A stretch of DNA of 64,000 nt from Oscillospiraceae bacterium (GCA_910574995.1 CAJTCS010000011.1:1-64000); one strand, 5' to 3'. Positions 53,125 through 60,230 are shown, counted from the stretch's first letter. The notes: a model not told the origin generated them from the letters alone. Made by a program: numbers and translations.

Positions 53125-53550
53125 TCAAGTGGATGGGTCTTTTTTCCCCTGCGTGGTTTCCCCTTCCAGGCACTGGGGGCACAGCCCATGGAAGACCACA
53201 TGGGCACTTTGGACCTGGCACCCATTCTGGTGGGAAAGCGCGGCCAAGCTGGCCTGGTCTGGCAGCCCGCCGGACATATCGGCCACTGCGCCGCACCGGG
53301 AACACACCAGGTGGGCATGGGGGGCCAGCCGCCCGTCAAAGCGTTCATGGCCGTTTATGGGCCCCAGGCTTATGGCCTGGCCTGCCTCGCAGAGAGTATG
53401 CAGGTTCCGGTATACAGTCCCCAGGCTGAGGCCAGGGTACTGGGGCTTCAGCTGGGCGTATATCCAGTCAGCAGAGGGATGGGCCGCGGTAGCCTGCAAT
53501 GCCTTTAAGATAGCTACACGCTTGTGGCTGAAATTCCTTTTTCGATCCAT
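53125..53550 (-). CDS. perR: PerR-type Fur-family peroxide regulator
   Basis: A 141-aa Fur-family repressor. The metal site fits PerR rather than Fur: H24 (HPSAD), D72 (RFDG), H78 and H80 (PHAH) and D91. The structural zinc site is C83, C86, C124 and C127. Iron-catalysed oxidation of the His ligands would release DNA and induce the rubrerythrin gene 65 bp downstream. The ATG follows AGGAGGGG. Regulator and target share one transcript, implying autoregulation. Confidence 0.9.
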   Translation of the reverse strand: MDRKRNFSHKRVAILKALQATAAHPSADWIYAQLKPQYPGLSLGTVYRNLHTLCEAGQAISLGPINGHERFDGRLAPHAHLVCSRCGAVADMSGGLPDQASLAALSHQNGCQVQSAHVVFHGLCPQCLEGETTQGKKDPST

Positions 53551-53580
53551 ACCAGCCCCTCCTCTGCTTGTCTGGGGACA

Positions 53581-53609
53581 AGTATACCACACTTTCCAAA
53601 TTTTGTAAA
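53581..53609 (-). promoter_or_regulatory. predicted promoter of the perR-rubrerythrin operon
   Basis: On the minus strand TTTACA and TATACT are separated by 17 bp. Upstream (53605-53640) is very AT-rich and could hold a PerR box, though no clear 7-1-7 repeat is visible. Confidence 0.7.
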
Positions 53610-53650
53610 TAGGAATCATTTTTATTTTTAAAAAATATTTTCAACAACAA

Positions 53651-53682
53651 GACAGGCCTGCCCGAAACGGGGCAAGCCTGTC
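53651..53682 (-). terminator. terminator of the trkA-type operon
   Basis: A stem with arms GACAGGC and GCCTGTC plus inner GCCC/GGGC pairs, followed by TTGTTGTTG on the minus strand. Confidence 0.65.
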
Positions 53683-53738
53683 TCTCACGTTTATAGTATG
53701 GGCTGGGAAAGGGCGCGCCAATCACCATCCCGCTTTTT

Positions 53739-54401
53739 TTACCGGGTCTCGGATAGCGTACGGCGCAAGGCCTTCTTGCTTTTTTCCTCGCTAACGGCCA
53801 CCAGCTCGTCCCCAGGGGCCAGCGCCGTGCTGCCATTGGGGATGATAAGCTGCCCGCCGCGGATTATGGAAATCACCAAAGACCCCTTGGGGACCTTCAT
53901 ATCCATCAGGGGCGCCCCCGCCCAGGCCGTGTCCTCTGGCAGGGTCATCGAGCAGATCTCACCCTTGCCTTGGTTCAGGCTGGCAATCAGGTGCAAATGC
54001 GCGCTGTCAGCCGCCTGTTCAATCATTTTGGTAAGGATGTCGGTGCTGCTTACCACATTATGGATGCCCAGCGCCCGGAAAGTCTCTGTGTTGCGGGGGT
54101 CGTTTACCCGCACGATAACCTTCCCCGCATGGAAATAGTTCTGTGCCAGCTGGGCCGCCACCAGGTTGTCCTGGTCAACCCCGGTCACCACCATGACGCA
54201 GTCCGCGTCCTGGGCCCCGGCAGCCTCCAGAAGCTCTACACGGGTGCCGTCCCCCGGGTATACGGCGGCGTCCAGGTCGTCCGCCAGCTGGGCGCACCGG
54301 GCCCGATCCTTTTCGATAAGCCCCACCGTGTGCCGGCGCTCCAGCAGGGCCCGGGCCAGGTTCCACCCGGCCTTGCCGCCGCCGATAATCAACATGCGCA
54401 T
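53739..54401 (-). CDS. TrkA-family potassium regulator (KTN-TrkA_C), copy 2
   Basis: A 220-aa soluble protein with an NAD-binding RCK/KTN domain (MLIIGGGKAGWNLARALLERRHTVGLIEKD, about 1-130) and a TrkA_C domain (about 140-215). Such proteins gate K+ channels or transporters in response to nucleotides. It follows a second TrkA-type gene by 13 bp. No TrkH/KtrB membrane subunit is in the operon. The ribosome binding site is AAAGGGGG. Confidence 0.88.
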   Translation of the reverse strand: MRMLIIGGGKAGWNLARALLERRHTVGLIEKDRARCAQLADDLDAAVYPGDGTRVELLEAAGAQDADCVMVVTGVDQDNLVAAQLAQNYFHAGKVIVRVNDPRNTETFRALGIHNVVSSTDILTKMIEQAADSAHLHLIASLNQGKGEICSMTLPEDTAWAGAPLMDMKVPKGSLVISIIRGGQLIIPNGSTALAPGDELVAVSEEKSKKALRRTLSETR

Positions 54402-54414
54402 ACCGCCGCCCCCT

Positions 54415-55038
54415 TTAATCGATCATGCGGCTGTACACCGCCATGTCCCCCTCCTCCAGGGGCAGCTCTGCCCCCAGCTCCCGCAGGAGGAACCGCCCGT
54501 CTGCCCGGACAATGCCCAGCAGCCCGTCGCCAGGGCGGGCCTCCAGCTGGGCCGTCGTGCGCCCCGCCCATTTCTTCTCCAGGGGGCGGGCTTCCAGTGC
54601 CACGGTGGAAGCGCCAAAGGATACTTGCCGGCTTTGCCAGGGGCTGGTCAGCACGGAAACCAGCTTGTCCGCAGCCATGTTGGTAGGGCATACCGACAAA
54701 AGCCCCAAGCCCTGGAACACGCTTTCCCGTTCCGGGTCGGAGATGCGGGACGCCACTTTCTGGATGCCGAACACGTTTTTGGCCATTTGCCCCACGGTAA
54801 TATTCAGGTTGTCGTCCGATGTGGCCACCACCACCGCGTCACAGCTCTCAATACCCGCTTCCCGCAGGCTGTTCAAGTCCATGGGGAACCCCAGGGAAGT
54901 AACGCCCTGGAAGTCTGGGCTGAGAAGGGCCAGGTTTTCAGCGTTTTCGTCGATCAGGACCACATCGTGGCCCAGCTGGTCCAACAGCTCCGCCGTGCGC
55001 CTGCCCAACAGCCCGCCCCCTACGATCATCACATTCAT
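54415..55038 (-). CDS. TrkA-family potassium regulator (KTN-TrkA_C), copy 1
   Basis: A 207-aa protein with the same KTN plus TrkA_C layout (MNVMIVGGGLLGRRTAELLDQLGHDVVLIDEN at the start; VVVATSDDNLNITVGQMAKN). It differs clearly from its neighbour, suggesting a hetero-oligomeric ring like CeoB/CeoC. Its start lies 6 bp after the stop of the SH3 lipoprotein gene with a weak ribosome binding site, so it is probably coupled. Confidence 0.86.
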   Translation of the reverse strand: MNVMIVGGGLLGRRTAELLDQLGHDVVLIDENAENLALLSPDFQGVTSLGFPMDLNSLREAGIESCDAVVVATSDDNLNITVGQMAKNVFGIQKVASRISDPERESVFQGLGLLSVCPTNMAADKLVSVLTSPWQSRQVSFGASTVALEARPLEKKWAGRTTAQLEARPGDGLLGIVRADGRFLLRELGAELPLEEGDMAVYSRMID

Positions 55039-55044
55039 ATGGCT

Positions 55045-55581
55045 TTATTCCCCGTCTTCAGAGTCCAGCTTCCCGCCTTGGGAAGAGCCGGGGCCCTGGC
55101 CCTCTGTCTTAGAGGCGGCGCTTCCGGTGGGGGAGCTGGCGGGGGCGTCTTGCCCATCTTCTTGGGCGCCAGCTTTCAGCCGGTTGTATTCCTCCAGGGA
55201 TACCTCCTGTACAGACACATACTCGGCGGACACATAGGCGGTTTTCCCCTCATAGGAGACCTGGTACCAGCCGTTTTTTTCGTCCTCTATCAACAGGGCT
55301 AACAGGTCGCCGTTGCCGGCCAGGCCCAGCACTTCCCCATCTGTCGAGGCCTCCGCCCTTACGTTTAGGCCATCGTCCGCCTTCACCTTCACGGCTTTAG
55401 CCGTTTGGGCAACAGGAGGGGTAGCGGTGGGGGCCAACGTGGCCGGCGCCACCGAGCCCACAACGCCGCTGCTGGTATTGCTGCCTGCCGGTCCGTCTTC
55501 CTTCTCGCCGCAGGCGGCCAGTAAGGGCATAGTCAAGCACAGGGCCAAGGCCAGCGCCATCCATTTTTTAGGGTTTTTCAT
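55045..55581 (-). CDS. SH3-domain lipoprotein
   Basis: A 178-aa predicted lipoprotein: signal MKNPKKWMALALALCLTMPLLAAC with the lipobox LLAAC, a Ser/Pro/Ala linker, an SH3b domain (about 65-130, with DDGLNVRAEASTDGEVLG and GWYQVSYEGKTAYV), and a Gly/Ser-rich tail. SH3b domains often bind cell wall. It is the first gene of the operon with the two TrkA-type genes, an unusual mix. The ATG at 55581 fits the signal peptide better than a GTG three codons earlier. Confidence 0.83.
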   Translation of the reverse strand: MKNPKKWMALALALCLTMPLLAACGEKEDGPAGSNTSSGVVGSVAPATLAPTATPPVAQTAKAVKVKADDGLNVRAEASTDGEVLGLAGNGDLLALLIEDEKNGWYQVSYEGKTAYVSAEYVSVQEVSLEEYNRLKAGAQEDGQDAPASSPTGSAASKTEGQGPGSSQGGKLDSEDGE

Positions 55582-55633
55582 TGATACCACTCTCCCTTTC
55601 TCAAAGAGCCGGATCTCTTATATAAGTGTCTCT

Positions 55634-55662
55634 ATTGTAGCATAATTCCCGGAAAAGTCCAA
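55634..55662 (-). promoter_or_regulatory. predicted promoter of the SH3-trkA operon
   Basis: On the minus strand TTGGAC and TACAAT are separated by 17 bp. From 55665 to 55835 I see no gene or other clear signal. Confidence 0.65.
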
Positions 55663-55837
55663 TGCTTTTTTGCGTTTTTTAAGGGATATGTGGGATTTCC
55701 CCTGGAAAACCGCTTTGTTTTGAGAGGGCAAGGACCTCTTTTGGTATTAGACGCCTGGGGGGTGGGGTGGGCAACCGTGGTGAAAGATATTCACATGTCC
55801 CTGTACGGCAAGCTGGAAGGATCTATAAAAAGAAACA

Positions 55838-55859
55838 GAAAAACCACGGTTGGCCGTGG
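55838..55859 (-). terminator. terminator of the small-paralog array
   Basis: On the minus strand a CCACGG/CCGTGG stem with loop CCAA is followed by TTTTTCTG. It lies 55 bp after the last array gene. Confidence 0.75.
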
Positions 55860-55913
55860 CTTCTCTGCTTTTTATGAGGATGTATTGTTGGAATACTTGC
55901 ACTCGAAATGGGA

Positions 55914-56129
55914 TTACTGGGCCAGCATAAAGGCGTTCATGGCCCTGTGGGACAAGGGCATGGTCACACCGCTGACGTTTACATAGAACACGTCGGAGGT
56001 ATGCCTGGCCGGGGCAAATTCCTGGAAAGCCCTGGCCTGGCAGCGAGCGGCGCGGGCAGCCTTGCGCTGCTGGCGGGCGGCCTGGTTCTGCATGCTGGCG
56101 GTGAAGATGGTCTCTGCTTTCCTGCTCAT
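55914..56129 (-). CDS. small array protein 5 (Y-V-N-V motif family)
   Basis: A 71-aa protein of unknown function, last of five tandem related genes. The N-terminal half is basic and Ala/Gln/Arg-rich (ARQQRKAARAARCQARAF), probably a helix. Then comes FYVNVSGVTMPLS, the array's C-terminal motif, with a 10-residue extension ending MNAFMLAQ that its paralogs lack. It is nearly identical to the next upstream gene over its first 36 residues, so it is a recent duplicate. A strong AAAGGAG ribosome binding site supports translation. There is no signal peptide or membrane segment. Confidence 0.75.
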   Translation of the reverse strand: MSRKAETIFTASMQNQAARQQRKAARAARCQARAFQEFAPARHTSDVFYVNVSGVTMPLSHRAMNAFMLAQ

Positions 56130-56205
56130 GTTCCATATCTCCTTTACTTTGAAAGTATCCCGATGTATTTATGAAATCCTGAAAAATTCCCTTCCGGCCC
56201 GTTTT

Positions 56206-56391
56206 TTAGCGGGACAAGGGCATGGCCACGCCGTTGACATTTACATAAAACGCATTGGCGCTCAGGTTGCTCTCGGCGTAGGACTGGAAAGCCCTGGCCT
56301 GGCGGCGGGCGGCGCGGGCAGCCTTGCGCTGCTGGCGGGCGGTCTGGTTCTGGATGCTGGCGGTAAAGATGGTTTCTGCTTTTCTGCTCAT
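56206..56391 (-). CDS. small array protein 4 (Y-V-N-V motif family)
   Basis: A 61-aa protein. It begins MSRKAETIFTAS, continues with a basic Ala/Arg-rich helix (RQQRKAARAARRQARAF) and ends FYVNVNGVAMPLSR. It is closely related to array protein 5 and, more distantly, to array protein 1. The ribosome binding site is AAAGGAGC. The predicted product is strongly basic and soluble. I do not recognise the family. Confidence 0.75.
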   Translation of the reverse strand: MSRKAETIFTASIQNQTARQQRKAARAARRQARAFQSYAESNLSANAFYVNVNGVAMPLSR

Positions 56392-56448
56392 GGTTATACG
56401 CTCCTTTTCAAATAAAACAGGTGGTTTTTAGGTTGGGAAGCCTGGCTT

Positions 56449-56622
56449 TTAGGCCATGGCCGTGGGAAGGATGAAGCCATTGATGTTCTGGTAAGAGATG
56501 CCCGTGTCGGCAAACTCCCCGGCAAAACGCTCGAAAGCGGTGGCCTGGCGGCCCAGGTGGTAGTTGCGCTCGTCCTCGCGCTTTTCTTCGGCCCTCTCAA
56601 TACGGTTAAAAAAGTTTTTCAT
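56449..56622 (-). CDS. small array protein 3 (Y-Q-N-I motif subfamily)
   Basis: A 57-aa protein. A charged N-terminal helix (RIERAEEKREDERN) is followed by ATAFERFAGEFADTG and the C-terminal motif SYQNINGFILP. It forms a pair with array protein 2, sharing 11 residues in a row (ATAFERFAGEF) plus the end. The motif lines up with YVNVNG-x-x-MP of the other three members, so all five appear related. The ribosome binding site is AAGGGAGCG. Confidence 0.75.
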   Translation of the reverse strand: MKNFFNRIERAEEKREDERNYHLGRQATAFERFAGEFADTGISYQNINGFILPTAMA

Positions 56623-56666
56623 ATTTTATATCGCTCCCTTCTCGGTTGGAAACGGTTGGCGCTTTC

Positions 56667-56846
56667 TTATGCAGTGACAACGGGCAGGATAAAGCCGTTG
56701 ATGTTCTGGTAAGAGACGGTGGTGTCGGCAAACTCCCCGGCGAAACGCTCGAAAGCGGTGGCGCGGCGGCTGAGAAGCCGGTAGTCGTTCTTTTCCTTGG
56801 CGCTCTTCTTCTCGGTCATCTTCTTGGTTTCAAAAGTGTTTTTCAT
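56667..56846 (-). CDS. small array protein 2 (Y-Q-N-I motif subfamily)
   Basis: A 59-aa protein with a Lys/Glu-rich N-terminal half (KKMTEKKSAKEKN), then ATAFERFAGEFADTT and SYQNINGFILPVVTA. It is the sister of array protein 3. The ribosome binding site is GAGAGGTAAG. Function is unknown; the conserved part is the last 30 residues, while the N-terminal half varies freely. Confidence 0.75.
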   Translation of the reverse strand: MKNTFETKKMTEKKSAKEKNDYRLLSRRATAFERFAGEFADTTVSYQNINGFILPVVTA

Positions 56847-56899
56847 ATTTTCTTACCTCTCAATCCAAACGTACTGTCGTGGTTTCCCTGTCCCGGGCT

Positions 56900-57088
56900 T
56901 TATGCGCGGCTGACAGGCATCGTGATACCGTTTACATTTACATAACAAACATTCTGGTTGGCCATCTCCCTTGCCTGCCGGTCAAACTCGGAGGCGATAC
57001 GGGTTGCCATGCGGGCAGCCTTCCTTTTTTCATGCGCCGCATTGTTCATCTTTCTGGAGGTGTAAACGGTTTCTACCTTTTTGCTCAT
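56900..57088 (-). CDS. small array protein 1 (Y-V-N-V motif family)
   Basis: A 62-aa protein, first gene of the array and nearest the promoter. It starts MSKKVETVYTSRKMNN, has a basic helix (HEKRKAARMATRIASEF) and ends CYVNVNGITMPVSRA. It groups with array proteins 4 and 5. The ribosome binding site is AAAGGGG, 66 bp downstream of the -10 of the promoter at 57155-57183. A frame extending 50 codons upstream runs through the promoter and is rejected. Confidence 0.78.
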   Translation of the reverse strand: MSKKVETVYTSRKMNNAAHEKRKAARMATRIASEFDRQAREMANQNVCYVNVNGITMPVSRA

Positions 57089-57154
57089 GAGAACTACCCC
57101 TTTCTGGTTTCTTGTGTTGTGTTGGCGTTTTCTTTTCTTCACCTTACGTGCTAT

Positions 57155-57251
57155 ATTATAAACCGCGTTTATAAATTTGTCAAGGGTTTTTATAAAGTTT
57201 TTTCCAAAAAATTTAGAGAAGTTTATAAACACCAAAAACACCCTTTATAAA
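57155..57251 (-). promoter_or_regulatory. promoter and operator cluster of the small-paralog array
   Basis: On the minus strand a perfect TTGACA and TATAAT are 17 bp apart (57155-57183). A perfect palindrome, TTATAAAC-CGC-GTTTATAA (57156-57174), covers the -10 and most of the spacer, a LacI-type CG-centred operator. TTTATAAA recurs at 57168, 57189, 57222 and 57244, with intervals 21, 33 and 22 bp, close to whole helical turns. A LacI-type gene follows upstream. Confidence 0.75.
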
Positions 57252-57324
57252 CGCCCGGTTTTATTTATTTAGCACGATAAACCGCCGCTGTGCTTCCCGT
57301 GCAGGCCCCTTTAGGGGCGGCATA

Positions 57325-57351
57325 AAAGAAAAAACCGCGCACATTGCGCGG
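57325..57351 (-). terminator. terminator of the lacI-type gene
   Basis: On the minus strand a CCGCGC/GCGCGG stem is followed by TTTTTTCTTTT. Nearby, CCCCTTTAGGGG (57306-57317) repeats a palindrome also found twice in the IS200-type element. Confidence 0.8.
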
Positions 57352-57417
57352 CCTTCAGCCAAATCTTTTTCCTAAATATATATGGTATGCTGCCTGGCTG
57401 CCAGGAAAGCGGGCCTT

Positions 57418-58488
57418 TTACCCTTGGTTCAGGTCCCGCACGCTGTCCCGCTCCACCAGTTCGGTAGGCAGCTCCAGCTTCAGGCAGGGGTCCTGGAAGC
57501 CCAGCTTCCGTAGGCGGTGGAGGTTCTGCAACATGATTACGCACTCGCGGCCCATTAAATGGCGGTAGTTCTTGATGCTGGTGATATTGGGCTCGACCAT
57601 GGTGCAGATAGAGCGGTTGTCAAAGCCGATTACGGAAATATCTTCCGGCACCCGGTAGCCGCAGCGTTCCAGCGCCTTGATGGTACGCCAAGCCTGACGG
57701 TCGTTTTCCGCCAGGAAAGCCGTGGGAAGCTGGGGCGCAGCCCGCAGCAGGTTTTCCAGCCGGTCGGGGTCGTATAGGTCATCCCCGGCGCCCGCCTGGA
57801 AATAATACTCCCGCTTGTCCGGCAGCTCATAGGTGCGCAGCGCCTGGTGGAAGCACCGGCGGCGTTCCAGCTGGCTGTCGTGGTCCCAGCCGCTGTATAC
57901 ATATCCTACCTCCCGATGGCCTTTTTCTTTTAAATGGCGTACGGCGCTGTACACACCCTGTTCGTTGTTGATAGACACGCTGCTAATGCGCACCTCCGGC
58001 CGGTACGAGTCTACCAGCACGCAGGGGACGTCCAGGCTGCGGATGTCGTCCAGGATATCTTCATTCACGTTGCTTGTCTGGATGACGGCGCCTATGGCGT
58101 CTCCGCCGCTTTGCACCAGGCGGCGTAGGTTGGCGTTGCCATGGCAGCTCATGTGCAGCACCATCAGGTTATAGCCGTGCTCCCGGGCCTCCATCTCCGC
58201 CCCTTCTAAAACGGCGGGGTAAAAGGCAAAACGGTCGTCCGATTCATCGCTGCTGGTATAAATCAGATAGGCGATGGACTGGCGGCCCCGGCGGGCGGCC
58301 TCGGGGGGGGCTTCTTTTTGTGCGGAAGGCAGGCATCCCTCGCAGCACATGTTCTCGCAGCCCAGCTCTTGTATTTTTTCCAAGAGGGAATGGCGCAGGG
58401 AATCGCTGATGCCAGGCTTGTTGTTCAGCACCAGCGAGATGGTGGCGGGGGAGACCCCCAGCTTTTTGGCTAACTCTTTGGCTTTCAT
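57418..58488 (-). CDS. LacI-family transcriptional regulator
   Basis: A 356-aa repressor or activator. The N-terminal helix-turn-helix MKAKELAKKLGVSPATISLVLNNKPGIS is standard. The linker is unusual: it carries a Cys-rich stretch (CENMCCEGC) before the periplasmic-binding-protein-like core (about 75-356), which ends with the IGFDNRSICTMVEPNITSI region. The ligand is unknown; no sugar genes adjoin. TTTATAAA sites occur both in its own promoter and in that of the small-paralog array. The ATG at 58488 (GGGGTG at 7 nt) is favoured over a GTG three codons upstream. Confidence 0.88.
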   Translation of the reverse strand: MKAKELAKKLGVSPATISLVLNNKPGISDSLRHSLLEKIQELGCENMCCEGCLPSAQKEAPPEAARRGRQSIAYLIYTSSDESDDRFAFYPAVLEGAEMEAREHGYNLMVLHMSCHGNANLRRLVQSGGDAIGAVIQTSNVNEDILDDIRSLDVPCVLVDSYRPEVRISSVSINNEQGVYSAVRHLKEKGHREVGYVYSGWDHDSQLERRRCFHQALRTYELPDKREYYFQAGAGDDLYDPDRLENLLRAAPQLPTAFLAENDRQAWRTIKALERCGYRVPEDISVIGFDNRSICTMVEPNITSIKNYRHLMGRECVIMLQNLHRLRKLGFQDPCLKLELPTELVERDSVRDLNQG

Positions 58489-58508
58489 ACACGACACCCC
58501 GGCGCGTT

Positions 58509-58553
58509 TTTATAAACTTTATAAAGTATACGCCTTTTTACCGGGAAATGCAA
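58509..58553 (-). promoter_or_regulatory. promoter and operator-like repeats of the lacI-type gene
   Basis: On the minus strand TTGCAT and TATACT are 17 bp apart (58525-58553). Two TTTATAAA copies (58509-58516 and 58518-58525) follow the -10 at once. The second is within CTTTATAAAG, a perfect palindrome. This predicts autoregulation. Confidence 0.7.
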
Positions 58554-58642
58554 GGGCAAAAGGGGGATCCGCCGTAGAAAATCCATACAAATTTTTGAAA
58601 GATTGGTCAAAAAATCTTGCAGCCGCGGCAAACCGCCGCCTT

Positions 58643-59344
58643 TCACCCGAATTGCTGCCGCATATAGGCCAACAGCTTTTTCTCCCTGCGGCTGACCTGT
58701 ACCTGGGTCATGCCCAGCAGGGCGGCGGTTTCGGCCTGGGTCTTGCGCTGGTAATAGCGGTACGAGATTAGCAGCCTGTCCCGTTCCTCCAGGCCCTCCA
58801 GGATGGCCCGCAAGGTAAGCTGCTCGGTCATCTTCTCCTCTGGGGCCTCTACCGGGATCTCCAGCTGCCCGCCTTCCTCGCCGCCGGTAAGGGACAGGGG
58901 GGAGCGGCAGGCCCCCAGGGCCAGGGCCGCTTTTTCCGGGGAAACCCCCAGCCGCTGCGCCACCTCGCTTACGCCGGGGCTTTGGCCTGTCTGCTCCCGC
59001 AACTCTTCTGCGGCGGCCTGGGCTTTTTTACCCAGGTCCCGCAGGCCCCGGGAGACGCGTAAAGCCCCGCCGTCCCGGAAAAGCCGGCGCACCTCCCCCA
59101 GGATTACCGGCACGGCATAGGTGGAAAACCGCACGCCCCGGCTGTAGTCGAAATTTTCCGCCGCCTTCAGCAGCCCCAGGCACCCAGCCTGGAACAGGTC
59201 TTCATATTCAACGCCTTTCCCCTGGAAGCGCCGGGCGCACAGGTGGGCCAGCCCCAGGTTTTCCTCCACCACCAGCCCAACATCCCGGGGCCCCTCTGGG
59301 GGAGGGGCCGGCGGCAGGGCCCTGGCCTCACTCTTTGGGCGCAA
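58643..59344 (-). CDS. sigF: sporulation sigma factor SigF
   Basis: About 233 aa. Sigma region 2 is present (ENLGLAHLCARRF, EYEDLFQAGCLGLLKAAENFDYSRGVRFSTYAVPVILGEVRR), then region 3 and region 4 (LEERDRLLISYRYYQRKTQAETAALLGMTQVQVSRREKKLL). It directs early forespore transcription. It is third in the spoIIA operon, which fixes the identity. The start is doubtful: the frame opens with a TTG at 59344 without a good ribosome binding site, overlapping spoIIAB, and the N-terminus is shorter than in Bacillus SigF. Confidence 0.9.
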   Translation of the reverse strand: MRPKSEARALPPAPPPEGPRDVGLVVEENLGLAHLCARRFQGKGVEYEDLFQAGCLGLLKAAENFDYSRGVRFSTYAVPVILGEVRRLFRDGGALRVSRGLRDLGKKAQAAAEELREQTGQSPGVSEVAQRLGVSPEKAALALGACRSPLSLTGGEEGGQLEIPVEAPEEKMTEQLTLRAILEGLEERDRLLISYRYYQRKTQAETAALLGMTQVQVSRREKKLLAYMRQQFG

Positions 59345-59759
59345 AGTATTTGGTCAGGGTCACGCTGGTGCCCTTGCCCACGGCAGAGGTCACCCGCACG
59401 CTGTCGCAAAAGCTTTGCATCACGGCAAAGCCCAGGCCGGCCCGTTCCTCGCCGCCGGTGGTGAACAAGGGCTCCATGGCCTGGCCAATGTCCGGGATGC
59501 CGCAGCCCTTGTCCCGCACCCGTACCACGGCCTTGCCCCCTTCGAAAATCTTGGCCGTTATGTATACGGTGCCCATGCGGTCTTTATAGCCGTGGACGAT
59601 AGCGTTGGTCACAGCCTCGGATACGGCGGTTTTCATGTCGGTCAGGTCGGCCACGGTGGGGTCCAGCTGGGAGAGGAAGGCCGCCGTGGCGGCCCGGCCA
59701 AAGCTTTCGTTTACCGAATTGGAGGAGAAGCTGATTTGCGCCTGGTTCACCGCCTTCAT
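59328..59759 (-). CDS. spoIIAB: anti-sigma F factor SpoIIAB
   Basis: A 143-aa GHKL-family kinase and anti-sigma factor that holds SigF inactive and phosphorylates SpoIIAA. The ATP-site motifs are EAVTNAIVHGY (N-box), VRDKGCGIPDI and GLGFAVMQSF. The ATG at 59759 overlaps the spoIIAA stop (TGATG), 8 nt after AAAGGAGG. A GTG one codon earlier is possible. Confidence 0.95.
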   Translation of the reverse strand: MKAVNQAQISFSSNSVNESFGRAATAAFLSQLDPTVADLTDMKTAVSEAVTNAIVHGYKDRMGTVYITAKIFEGGKAVVRVRDKGCGIPDIGQAMEPLFTTGGEERAGLGFAVMQSFCDSVRVTSAVGKGTSVTLTKYFAPKE

Positions 59760-60076
59760 CACCCCGCCCTCCTTTCAATGGCCGCCACGCTGGCAATGCC
59801 TGCCAGGTCCACCATCTTGGCCAGGTTCTGGCTTAACCCGCACAGCGTTACGTGCCCCCGCCAGAATCCGCACAGCCGTACGCGCCCCAGCACCAGCCCG
59901 ATGCCCGAGCTGTCCATGAAAGGCACGCCGGAGAAGTCCAGCCGCAGGCAGTAGGGCCGCAGCTTTTGGGCGGTGTCGTCAATGGCCTCCCGCATCTCCC
60001 GGGCGCTGTGGTGGTCGATCTCCCCGAACAGACGGGCAGTCAGCACGCCCTCTTTATAGCTTAATTGTACCCGCAT
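59759..60076 (-). CDS. spoIIAA: anti-sigma F factor antagonist SpoIIAA
   Basis: A 105-aa STAS-domain protein that, when dephosphorylated, frees SigF from SpoIIAB. The phosphorylated serine lies in FMDSSGIGLVLGR. The ATG at 60076 has AAAGG at 8-9 nt; ATG 60085 is three codons upstream but directly abuts the ribosome binding site. It heads the spoIIA operon. I see no clear sigma-H-type promoter in the short gap before it. Confidence 0.95.
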   Translation of the reverse strand: MRVQLSYKEGVLTARLFGEIDHHSAREMREAIDDTAQKLRPYCLRLDFSGVPFMDSSGIGLVLGRVRLCGFWRGHVTLCGLSQNLAKMVDLAGIASVAAIERRAG

Positions 60077-60132
60077 TTTCTTCATCCTTTCTTTTCAAGG
60101 CCAGGCCCAGGCCGCGGCGGGCCCCGCAGAAA

Positions 60133-60170
60133 AAGCGCGGGAAAAGGGTGTAAAGCCTTCTCCCGCGCTT
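60133..60170 (-). terminator. terminator between folC and the spoIIA operon
   Basis: A 10-bp stem AAGCGCGGGA with inner AAGG/CCTT, followed on the minus strand by TTTTTCTG. It ends the valS-folC transcript. Confidence 0.8.
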
Positions 60171-60230
60171 CTTTTAGCCCTTTATGGGGCCAGTATAGCA
60201 GGTTTAGTATATTTTTTTTGCAGAAGCGTG

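Noticed and set aside
55690-55986. 98-codon plus-strand frame next to the small-paralog array
   Set aside because: It crosses the array terminator and the end of array gene 5 antisense, has no ribosome binding site, and has no paralog in the array.
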